From Saprospiraceae bacterium (GTDB taxonomy: Bacteria > Bacteroidota > Bacteroidia > Chitinophagales > Saprospiraceae), in the NCBI GenBank assembly GCA_016717105.1, contig JADKGF010000009.1, forward strand, positions 62,001-126,000: a stretch of 64,000 nucleotides of DNA, in the 5' to 3' direction. Position 1 is the stretch's first letter, and every line of letters begins with the position of its first letter. Made by a program: the position numbers and the translations under genes. A model generated the notes under the pieces. It did no database searches. It worked only from the letters and a program-made list of their open reading frames with translations, and was not told the DNA's origin. This document shows, in pieces, positions 29,881 to 39,433 of the stretch.

Positions 29881-29891
29881 AACTTTGCAAC

Positions 29892-30889
29892 TTAATTAAG
29901 GTAGATTGCAGTTATATTTGCTTGATTAATACCTAGTTGTTCAAGCATGGTGACCCAATTTTCAGAACCATATGTTATACCTAAAACCCAAATTGAGTTC
30001 TTATTTTTAAAATGTCCAACAAATTGTTTCGCTTTTAATCTTTCTAAAACTATTTCAGGTGTTATGATTTCAGCCCCATTCAAACAATCATAGGATACAT
30101 CATCAATAACCAACAATTCAGATTCATACCATGGCCAAAGACTGGTTTTATCAAAATTTTCAGGTGATGTCTGATTGCTTAATAACTTAATCAGTGTTGT
30201 ATAATAACAAGCATGGTGTTTTATAGAACACTCATTAGCTATACTTACAGCTAAACGGGTTTTTATATTTTGGTGATTTCCAAAAATTATAATACAAGAA
30301 TTTGTCGTGTTTTTATTGTTGATGAATTGAAGTATTTTTTGTAGATCAGAATCATCAATTTTATAATCCCATTGACTTAACCTTAACTGAAAAGGATAAC
30401 ATGCATTCTGTTGGAACATCTTTGTCTTGTACCAATAATAAATAGGGTATGACAAAATCAATAAAATGATCAGCGCAATCCATTGCAGCATAGTATTTTC
30501 GGATAATAAACTAGTAGAAAATGCTCCTAAACTGAAAAATAGTACATCTGTAGCTGTATCAAAAGCAATATGTAACCATGCAGGTTTAAATGGCTTTTGT
30601 GCTTCAGATTTTTTCAATAACGGCCTAAAAAGTTATATAATTCAAATACTATAACTACCCCGACCACAATCAAAGGAGCTGTTAAAATTGGTTTTTCAAA
30701 ATATGACTTAAATCCAAAGTATATGATAACGGTAAGTATATAACCTATTCCAAAATGACCGAATTGATTGGCCAGCCATGCATAGGTCAAAGTAATGCCT
30801 CTGTGGGAATCCTTTCCAATGAGGTCAGCTTTTAGCTGCGCCCACATGTTTTTATAAGTTATTTGATACATGTTCAATTGATTTAACAA
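29892..30889 (-). CDS. Membrane protein with degenerate P-loop ATPase-like domain (frameshifted)
   Basis: Two frames (30889-30614 and 30617-29892) join into about 330 residues if one C is added at 30621-30624; the join reads YNFLGPLLKKSEAQK. The N-terminal half has four hydrophobic helices. The C-terminal half has a Walker A-like loop, IIIFGNHQNIKT, in which the GK of GxxxxGKT is not conserved, and a good Walker B, SELLVIDDVS, so it resembles AAA-type or IstB-like folds with a weakened nucleotide site. Start: ATG at 30889 or the in-frame ATG at 30871. I do not recognise a named family. A receiver-domain fragment lies just upstream. Confidence 0.6.
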
Positions 30890-30898
30890 ATAAAAATT

Positions 30899-31054
30899 CT
30901 AATAAGCTAGTGTCACTATTTGCAAAAACTCTGCCTTTCTTCTGGCACTATCTGCTGTAGCTACAATATCCAACTCTGGAAATTCTTCTTTGAGTTTCAT
31001 ATGTAGAACTTCTCGAGGTTTTGCTTCATCATCTATGATAATAACTTTATACAT
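30899..31054 (-). pseudogene. 5' fragment of a response regulator gene
   Basis: 51 codons (MYKVIIIDDEAKPREVLHMK ...) match the first beta-alpha-beta of a receiver domain, with the acidic pair DD at 8-9. The frame stops at TAG before the phospho-acceptor Asp. The rest of the gene is absent and the membrane P-loop gene begins 10 bases on. Likely cut by a past rearrangement. The insertion sequence begins about 50 bases on the other side. Confidence 0.65.
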
Positions 31055-31105
31055 AGTTAAATTTTAATAAAATGCTATCGTAATTATTTTGTTAAAACAA
31101 ATTCT

Positions 31106-32380
31106 GTGCAATTATATCTCTGAAACACTTGCACTATGTACATGACAAAAAAACAAGTAGCCAATGATAAACGTTTGATTATGTGATAAATAAAACCAAA
31201 ACATCATGGCTACTCAGGGTAAAGTTAAAGAACTTACCGGAGAACTGATGAAGAACCTAAGCACATTAACAAAACCAAGGATAGATCTTATAGGATTATT
31301 TATTCTTGCCATTGTACAAGTTACCAGTGTAAACCTCGCCAAGATAGCCTTGGCGATGGATACGAAAAGTAAAACGGGAAGCAATTACCGACGATTGCAG
31401 CGATTTATTAAAGAGATAAACTGGACCAACACATCTCTGATACAGATGATTTTAAAGTGGTTAAAACTGGACGACGGGCCATATACCTTACTGATAGATC
31501 GTACCAATTGGGAGTTTGGGAAGAAGAAAATTAATATCCTGATGATATCAGTTTTATACGAAGGATATAGTGTTCCATTGGGTTGGTCACTGTTGAATAA
31601 AAAAGGTAATAGCAATCAAGGTGATCGATGGGATTTACTGAATAAAATCATTGACAAGGTAGGTGCGGGTAAAATAAAGTATATCATTGGCGACAGGGAA
31701 TTTGGCGGTGTCTGTTGGTATAACTATTTGAACGACAATGGTATAACCTTCGTCATTCGAATAAAAGAAAATCAAAAAGTGTACCATGATAGTCAAAAGA
31801 TATCCGTAAAGAACATAGTAAAATCAAACTCCAGAAAAGGCAAACATTCCAATAATAAAAAATATAAATATGGTAAATTGGAAGTTTATGTTAGTGGATT
31901 TAGGTTTAAAAATGATAAAAATAAATCGGAATACCTGATCATTTTGTCACAAGAAAAGATAACGGATGTGACAGTAGTTTACGGCCAGAGATGGCAGATA
32001 GAAAGTATGTTTAAAAATATGAAATCGAATGGTTTTCACATGGAGGATACACACTTGCAAAAAGATTCAAGAATAGAAACTCTGATTGGTTTGATCGCAT
32101 TAAGCTATTCATGGATGCTGATAACAGGATTGATGATTAAGAAAAAAAATCCTGAAATTTTCATCTGCAAAGCGCATGGAAGGCCATCAAAAAGTGTTTT
32201 CAAAGCAGGACTCGAATTCATAATGAGGGCTCTATATACCAATAATAGTAGAGATTTTGCACGAGCCATCAAATTTTGTCATGTACATAGACACTGCAAA
32301 TATAAACTTTGTATTATGAAGTAACAAAATAACTTGTGTTATATTTTGTACTATGTATCAAGAAAGCTTGCGAATTGCAC
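31106..32380 (+). mobile_element. IS4-family-like insertion sequence
   Basis: About 1275 bases with one transposase gene. The suggested ends are GTGCAATT at 31106-31113 and AATTGCAC at 32373-32380, an 8-bp inverted repeat. Longer terminal repeats and a target-site duplication are not seen, so the borders are approximate. It sits between a cut response regulator and a GNAT gene that exists in two copies. Confidence 0.65.
31206..32324 (+). CDS. IS4-family DDE transposase
   Basis: 372 residues, intact. DDE residues can be placed: the first Asp in LLIDRTNWEFG near residue 99, the second in IIGDREFGG near 163, and the Glu in the YREK-type signature YGQRWQIESMFKNMK near 265 (Y, R, E, K spaced as in IS4). 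The gene is whole, so the element may still move. It is the only gene of the element. Confidence 0.88.
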   Translation: MATQGKVKELTGELMKNLSTLTKPRIDLIGLFILAIVQVTSVNLAKIALAMDTKSKTGSNYRRLQRFIKEINWTNTSLIQMILKWLKLDDGPYTLLIDRTNWEFGKKKINILMISVLYEGYSVPLGWSLLNKKGNSNQGDRWDLLNKIIDKVGAGKIKYIIGDREFGGVCWYNYLNDNGITFVIRIKENQKVYHDSQKISVKNIVKSNSRKGKHSNNKKYKYGKLEVYVSGFRFKNDKNKSEYLIILSQEKITDVTVVYGQRWQIESMFKNMKSNGFHMEDTHLQKDSRIETLIGLIALSYSWMLITGLMIKKKNPEIFICKAHGRPSKSVFKAGLEFIMRALYTNNSRDFARAIKFCHVHRHCKYKLCIMK

Positions 32381-32474
32381 TATATTGTCAAAAATTTAAT
32401 GTTTTATTGTGGTCTCATAAAATACATTGACAGCTAAAATGTAGCTAGATTATTAAATATTGTACCAAACCATT

Positions 32475-33014
32475 ATGACTGAAAACAGAAAATATATCTT
32501 TACTTCAGGTCGACTTGGATTCAGAAATTGGATATTGTCGGACATTGATCCATTGCATGAAATAAATTCTGACGAAAAAACAATGGAATTTTTTCCAAGT
32601 ATTTTGACAAGGACACAGACCATTGAATTTGTCGAACGTATGCAGAAGCAATTTGAAGATAAAGGTTTTTGTTATTTTGCTGTGGACAAACTTGAAACCA
32701 ACCAATTTATAGGATTTATCGGGCTTTCCGAATAAACTTACCAAGCTGATTTTACGCCATGTATTGACATCGGTTGGAGAATAAGTCGCAATGAATGGAA
32801 TCAAGGCTATGCAACAGAAGGTGCAAAAAGATGCCTGGATTATGCATTACTCACTTTAAAACTTGAGCATGTATATTCCATTGCCCCAAAGATAAATATT
32901 AAATCAGAACACATTATGCAAAAAATTGGTCTCAAAAAACAATGTGAATTTGAACATCCTTTACTGGTCAACCATAAACGGCTAATAACTTGTGTCTTGT
33001 ACAAAAACGAATGA
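32475..33014 (+). pseudogene. GNAT-family N-acetyltransferase with in-frame stop
   Basis: The reading frame from ATG at 32475 to TGA at 33012-33014 is 179 codons, the normal size of RimJ/RimL-type GNAT enzymes, but TAA at 32733-32735 interrupts it after residue 86 (IGFIGLSE stop TYQADF). After the stop the family text goes on: IGWRISRNEWNQGYATEGAK holds the acetyl-CoA-binding RxxGxA-like turn, and KINIKSEHIMQKIGLKK the usual C-terminal motif. The protein would acetylate a small amine or a ribosomal protein N-terminus. A single base change could restore the gene. A truncated second copy lies at 21911-22151. Confidence 0.75.
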
Positions 33015-33138
33015 AACGGCTTTGGATAATGAATGTTTGAAATACCTCTCAATATCTACCGTTTTCACAAAAAACTACTCTAAAAAAATACAGGATAAAC
33101 AAAAAGATAATTTGAATGTTATTACTTTCTTTGTGCTT

Positions 33139-33465
33139 ATGAAGCTTTTTTCATTTTTTATGGCTATCTATGTTTTGACACTGACATTGGTGCCATGCAA
33201 GGATGCGCATCATAATTGTGTAGAATACAAAACAAAATCAGAAATAACACAAAATAACGACCATAATCAGGAACATCACGATGCATGTTCGCCTTTTTGT
33301 TTTTGCACTTGTTGCAATACGAATTTAGTCTTAAACTTTATGGCTCCATTCAAATTGAAAGAGCCTATAGCCTTACAAGCGAGAAAAAACTTATCCAATT
33401 ACGATTTCAGCTTCAATTCAAATTTCTTTTTAGGCATTTGGCAACCGCCAAAGATACTTTGTTAA
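33139..33465 (+). CDS. Small Cys/His-rich exported protein preceding metal efflux genes (DUF6660-like)
   Basis: 108 residues from the ATG at 33139 (MKLFSFFMAIYVLTLTLVPC), which gives a proper N-terminal hydrophobic segment; the frame is open further upstream but overlaps the GNAT gene. The middle is rich in His and Cys (DAHHNC, DHNQEHHDACSPFCFCTCC), and a fixed pattern near the end reads APFKLKEPIALQARK. Proteins of this kind stand just before czcA-type operons in Bacteroidota. A metal-binding or sensing role is inferred from the residues and neighbours. Confidence 0.65.
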   Translation: MKLFSFFMAIYVLTLTLVPCKDAHHNCVEYKTKSEITQNNDHNQEHHDACSPFCFCTCCNTNLVLNFMAPFKLKEPIALQARKNLSNYDFSFNSNFFLGIWQPPKILC

Positions 33466-33601
33466 TGTCTCCTGCAAATGTATAATGTTTATTTATTCAA
33501 CACTTTGAGTAAATACTAAGTCGCATTATAATATTCGTATCTGTATATTCACAACTTTCAGGTTGTCAATATATTATCATTAATAATAAAATCTAAAAGA
33601 C

Positions 33602-36600
33602 GTGTTAGATAACATCATAAAATTCAGTATTCAGAACAAGCTCATTATTGGCATATTGACATTAGGTCTGGTCATATGGGGAAGTTGGAGTGCGACAAAA
33701 TTACCAATCGACGCCTTACCTGATATTACAAATAATCAGGTTCAAATTATAACTACTTGCCCTTCATTGGCGTGTCAGGAGGTAGAACAGTTGGTGACTT
33801 TTCCTATAGAACAATCATTGGCCAATATTCCAAATATCGAAGAAACCAGAAGTATTTCCAGATTTGGGCTTTCAGTTATAACTGTAGTTTTCAAAGACAA
33901 TGTAGATATTTACTTTGCTCGACAACTCATCAATGAAAAGCTGAAAGAAGCAACAGAAAAAATTCCTAAAGATGTGGGTATCCCCGAATTGGCACCTGTT
34001 AGTACCGGACTTGGTGAAGTATATCAATATATTATTCACCCTAAGAAAGAAAGTGTAGGTAAATACAATGCGAAAGATTTGAGGACGATGCAAGATTGGA
34101 TCGTGGCTAGGCAACTCAATGGGACGCCAGGAATCGCTGAAGTTAATAGTTTTGGTGGAGAACTAAAACAGTATGAAGTTGCCGTAAATCCCAACCGATT
34201 AAAGGCAATGGATGTTAGTATTCCCGATATTTTTAAAGCACTTGAATCAAATAACCAAAACACTGGTGGTGCATATATTGATAAAAAACCTAACGCTTAT
34301 TTCATCAGAGGGATAGGCTTGGTTACTTCAATAGAAGATATCAATAATATAGCAGTAAAAACCAGAGGTAATGTGCCTGTTTTTATAAAAGATATTGCAG
34401 ATGTAGGTTTTGGATATGCTACTCGATATGGTGCACTTACTTTCAATGGTAAGGTCGATGCTGTCGGTGGTGTAGTTATGATGTTGAAAGGAGAAAACAG
34501 TAATGAGGTAGTCAAACGAATTAAAGCAAAAATCCCAATCATCCAACATTCGCTACCTGATGATATCTTGATCGAACCATATTTAGATAGAACCGAATTG
34601 GTGAGTAGGGCTATTGGAACTGTAGAAAAAAACTTGATTGAAGGTGCATTAATTGTTATCTTTGTATTAGTACTTTTTCTCGGTAATCTCCGAGCAGGAC
34701 TAATCGTAGCATCTGCAATACCTTTGGCTATGTTATTTGCATTGGGGCTCATGAACCTGTTTGGCGTAAGCGCCAACCTAATGAGCTTAGGTGCCATAGA
34801 TTTTGGATTGATAGTTGACGGTGCTGTTATCGTCGTAGAAGCCACTTTACACCATTTAGGATTAAGAAAAACGGTAGGCAAACTTACTCAACAAGAAATG
34901 GATGAAGAGGTATTTGTTTCAGCTTCTAAAATTCGAAATAGTGCAGCCTTTGGGGAAATTATTATCCTGATTGTGTACGTTCCGATTCTTACTTTAGTAG
35001 GAATCGAAGGTAAAATGTTTGGCCCAATGGCTCAAACCGTAGGATTTGCAATATTGGGTGCTTTAATCCTTTCTCTTACCTATATTCCAATGATGTCTGC
35101 TTTGCTTCTGTCTAAAAACCTGCAAAATAAGCACAACTTCTCTGAGAAAATGATGAACTTTTTTCAGTCGGTGTATCAGCCATTATTAGAGAAAGCTATT
35201 GGTATAAAGTATTGGTTAGTTGGCATGACCTTGAGCATTTTTGCTATTGCTGTATTTGTCTTTAGTCGTATGGGTGGTGAGTTTATACCTACTTTGGTAG
35301 AAGGTGATTTCGCATTTCATTGTATTTTGCCACAGGGTAGTTCACTAAGCCAAAGTATCGAAACATCTATGCATGCAAGTCGGATTATCAAACAATTCGA
35401 TGAAGTAAAAATGGTAGTAGGGAAGACAGGTAGTGCAGAAGTACCTACAGACCCAATGCCTCCTGAAGCTTCGGATATGATGATAATCTTGAAGCCACAA
35501 GAAGAATGGAAAGTTGACAAATCTTATGAAGAATTGGCAAACGAAATTTATGAAAAATTACAAGTAATCCCTGGTATCTTTTTTGAAAAAAACCAACCGA
35601 TACAAATGAGATTTAATGAATTGATGACAGGTATTCGCCAAGATGTAGCTGTTAAAATATTTGGTGAGAATCTCGATACACTTTTGCAATATTCCAATGA
35701 AGTAAGTAAAGTCGTGCAAAGTGTGAAGGGCACAACTGCGCCCCAAGTAGAACGTATAAGTGGCTTGCCGCAAATAAATATCGAATATAACAGAGTAAGA
35801 ATGGCAAACTATGGATTGACCATCAAAGAAGTAAATGACATTGTAAGCACGGCCTTTGCTGGCAAAAGCACAGGCGTAGTGTATGAAAATGAGCGAAAAT
35901 TTGATTTGGTTGTTCGTCTCGATAGTGCTTACAGAAATAACATAGAAGATGTCAGCAACCTAGTGATTCCTACTAATTCGGGTACACAGATTCCTTTATC
36001 TCAGATAGCCAATATCAATAAAAAGTTAGGTCCTGCTCAAATAAGTCGAGAAGCTGGTAAGCGAAGGATTGTGATAGGATTTAATGTGAAAGATAGAGAT
36101 GTACAGAGTGTGGTCGAAGAGATACAAACAAAACTGAATGCACAAGTATCGTTGCCAAGTGGTTATTATTTTACATATGGTGGCACATTTGAAAATTTAC
36201 AAAAAGCAAGTAGCCGATTGATGATTGCGGTACCCGTGTCTTTATTGCTAATATTTATCTTGCTATTTTTTACATTCAACAGCATCAAACATGCCAGTTT
36301 AATTTTTACTGCCATACCAATGAGTGCCATTGGCGGTGTGTTTGCATTATTATTGCGAGGAATGCCATTTAGTATCAGCGCAGGTATTGGTTTTATAGCA
36401 TTGTTTGGTGTAGCTGTTTTGAATGGAATTGTACTTATCGGTACGTTCAATCAATTAGAAAAAGAAGGCTGGACCGATATCTTACAGCGAGTCATAGAAG
36501 GAACAAAAATACGATTAAGACCGGTTTTGATGACTGCGGCCGTAGCAAGTTTTGGATTTTTACCTATGGCATTAAGCAATAGTGCAGGAGCGGAGGTACA

Positions 36601-37967
36601 AAAGCCTCTAGCAACAGTAGTCATTGGTGGTTTGGTTTCCGCTACATTTTTGACCCTGTTTGTATTACCGCTACTTTACATTATTTTTAATTCAACAATA
36701 CATCTTAAATTTCCACCAAAATTGAAACCTAAAATATTGAGTATCATTATTGTTCTCTTATTGATTGGTACCAATGCAAATACCCAAACCAGATCGATAA
36801 CAAATGTAGAAGAGGCAATACAAATTGCCATACAAAATAATCAATCTATTAAGGCACAAGATTTTAATATTGAAGCAACTGAAAGTTTAAGAAACACAGC
36901 TTATGAATTGCCTAAATTGGATTTTAATATGCAGCTAGGACAATTTAATAGTATCAAGTTTGACAATGCTTTTCAGCTTTCGCAAACTATTCCATTTCCT
37001 ACAATTTTCGGTGCAAAAAAAAGCCTTGATCAACGCCGAAATTAAGGCCGCACAAAATCAAAAGGAACTCAATATTTATGAATTGAAGAATCAAGTGCGC
37101 ACGCTTTATTGCCAAATTGCATATTTGCAACACAATCAGGAAAAATTGGATGGTTTGGACAGTTTGTATGCAGCATTTGTGAATATAGCCAAACTCAGGT
37201 ATAAAACTGGTGATACCAAAAAAATAGAAGTAAGTACAGCTGAAACCAAAAGGGGCGAGGTCAACTTAATCGCACGTCAAAATGAAGTTTATTTACAAAG
37301 TGCTTACACACGTTTACAAGCATTATTAAATATTCCTGATAGCCTGATTATCCGAACTGGTACTGCTTATACACCCTTGCAAGTACAAATACTTATTGAT
37401 AGTAGTCGAATAGCCGATCACCCTATTTTGCAATCTTTGTATCAAAGAATGATAGTTGCTGAGCAGACAAAAAAAGTTGAAAAAGCACAGGGATTACCAG
37501 ATTTCAAAATTGGGTACAATAATCAATCTTTGATTGGGTATCAAACTCTTGATGGTGTAGATACATATTTTGATGGAAGTAAAAGATTTAGTGTCGTGAA
37601 TATTGGACTTGCGATTCCAATAACATATGGCGTTACAAAAGCAAAATTGAAATCTTTGGATTTTCAAAAACAGAGTCTGAAAACGCAAGCAGAACAACAA
37701 ACTATTTTGTTAAATGCACAATTGCAAAGTGCTATAACGCAATACCGTCAAGATATTCTACAGTATGAGTACTATAGAACACAAGCATTGCCCAATACCG
37801 ATGAAATAGTAAAGTCTGCACAGCTGGGCTACCGTACAGGTGATATTAGTTATATTGAATATTTGTATGCCATTCAAACGGCTACAGATGTACAATTAAA
37901 CTATTTGAAAAGTATTCAGCAAATAAATCAAACCATAGTAAACATAAATTCATTAATCAATAAATAG
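33602..37967 (+). CDS. czcA: CzcA-type heavy-metal RND pump fused to a TolC-like outer-membrane factor (frameshifted)
   Basis: The frame from GTG 33602 runs to 37045 and continues from about 37010 to 37967 in another frame. Removing one A from the A8 run at 37015-37022 joins them (FGAKKALINAEIKAAQ), giving about 1455 residues, the known size of the fused form in Bacteroidota. Residues 1-1035 are an HME-type RND pump with 12 membrane helices; the proton-relay signature DFGLIVDGAVIVVE lies near 400. Residues from about 1060 are an outer-membrane factor with coiled-coil helices, preceded by a new hydrophobic segment (ILSIIIVLLLIG). The pump exports divalent cations such as Co, Zn, Cd, Cu or Ag. 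The adaptor gene follows after 6 bases. Confidence 0.85.
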
Positions 37968-37973
37968 TTAGCA

Positions 37974-39308
37974 ATGATATATTCAATTATAAATACAATA
38001 AATTCAACAACTTTGTCGAGATTCGTGTCAATAAATCTTGTGGTATTAACATGTATATTTTCATCGTGTCACAGCCATAAAGAAGGCGATAACCACAACC
38101 ATGATAATCCAGAAACATCAGGAGAAATCGAACAAGAAACATCTCAAATAGAAGCACCGGCTACCATTGCATCGCTTACTGCCGAACAAATAAAAGCAGT
38201 AGGAATTACCCTAGGAAAAGTTGAAAAGAAACAACTTACTTCGACCATTAAAGCCAATGGTTTTCTAAAGGTGCCCAATAACAATAAAGGCAATGTTACT
38301 TCTTTGTACGGCGGAGTTATAAAAACCTTGAAGGTTCAAATCGGAAGTTATGTTAAAAAAGGACAAGTGATAGCGACGATTGCCAATCCTCAATTTATTC
38401 AAATACAAGAAGAATTTTTAACTATTAATACAAAGATTACCTTGGCAGAACAAGAAATGCAAAGACAAAAAGAGCTATATGAAGGCAGTGCAGGTGCAAA
38501 AAAGAACTTGCAAAATGCAGATGCTGAGTTGAAAACATTACAAACTCGTAGGGCCTCTTTACAGCAACAAATCCAATTGATGGGAATCTCCCCAAATAAT
38601 GTATCAAATGCAAATCTCCAGTCAGCATTAAAGGTGACTAGTCCGATAGATGGAACGGTAAGCAATATTATAGTGAAAATAGGTAGCTATGTTGACGCAT
38701 CCACACCTATTGCAGAAATAGTAGATAATGGTGCTTTGCATTTAGATTTGAATGTATTCGAAAAGGATTTGCCATTACTTAAAGTGGGGCAAACCATCCA
38801 CTTTACACTAACCAATAATCCAATAAATGAGTATGATGCACAAGTATTTAGTATTGGTTCAGCCTTTGAAAACGAAAGTAAAACGATACCGATACATTGT
38901 AATGTCAAGGGCAACAAAATAGGTTTAATCGATGGTATGAATATATCTGCCATAGTAAGTCTGGATAATGTCACCACGCCGTCTGTACCTAATGATGCTA
39001 TAGTTGAAGCAGATGGTAAATGTTTTATTTTTATAGTAACTGATAAAGAACCTGAAGTCCATCATGAAGATGAAAGCGAAACATCGCATGAGCACGATGA
39101 TGACCATAATCCAGACGATGATGACCACCAGGGTAATAAATTGCCTACTACTAATTTTGAAAAAATAGAAGTTTTAAAAGGCGTTACCAATATGGGATAT
39201 ACAGCAATCACCACTATAACCGAAATTCCGAAAGGTGCAGAAATAGTTACCAATGGTGCTTTTTTTATCAATGCCAAATTGAGTAATACTGGCGGTCATG
39301 AACATTAA
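37974..39308 (+). CDS. czcB: CzcB/CusB-type periplasmic adaptor lipoprotein
   Basis: 444 residues. The N-terminus has a lipobox (FSSC near residue 32) and a short His-rich stretch (HSHKEGDNHNHDN). The barrel-sandwich and alpha-hairpin domains of membrane-fusion proteins follow (SLYGGVIKTLKVQIGSYVKK near 115; hairpin about 150-200; SPIDGTVSNIIVKIGSYVDA near 222). Near residues 360-385 there is an insert of His, Asp and Glu (HHEDESETSHEHDDDHNPDD), a likely metal-binding loop. It links the inner-membrane pump to the outer-membrane channel encoded just upstream. Co-transcribed with the pump. Confidence 0.88.
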   Translation: MIYSIINTINSTTLSRFVSINLVVLTCIFSSCHSHKEGDNHNHDNPETSGEIEQETSQIEAPATIASLTAEQIKAVGITLGKVEKKQLTSTIKANGFLKVPNNNKGNVTSLYGGVIKTLKVQIGSYVKKGQVIATIANPQFIQIQEEFLTINTKITLAEQEMQRQKELYEGSAGAKKNLQNADAELKTLQTRRASLQQQIQLMGISPNNVSNANLQSALKVTSPIDGTVSNIIVKIGSYVDASTPIAEIVDNGALHLDLNVFEKDLPLLKVGQTIHFTLTNNPINEYDAQVFSIGSAFENESKTIPIHCNVKGNKIGLIDGMNISAIVSLDNVTTPSVPNDAIVEADGKCFIFIVTDKEPEVHHEDESETSHEHDDDHNPDDDDHQGNKLPTTNFEKIEVLKGVTNMGYTAITTITEIPKGAEIVTNGAFFINAKLSNTGGHEH

Positions 39309-39433
39309 TCCTTGATTATGCATTATTAATCCAAGAAGAAGTTAAATTCCAATAAACCAGCGGTTTAGGGTCTAAATAGAGTTATTGGTGAATATCTCAA
39401 GTTAAATTTAAAAATTATTAAATTCCAACAAAA

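Noticed and set aside
33551..33566. Small hairpin ACAAC-TTTCAG-GTTGT before czcA as a terminator
   Set aside because: The stem is only five pairs and no T run follows.
34297..34881. Long antisense ORF of 194 codons inside czcA
   Set aside because: Shadow frame of a strongly conserved membrane-protein gene; no signs of its own coding.
39364..39376. TTTAGGGTCTAAA as a third metal-regulator site before the P1B-ATPase
   Set aside because: The half-sites are three bases apart instead of one, so it does not match the two palindromes at 42854 and 56746.
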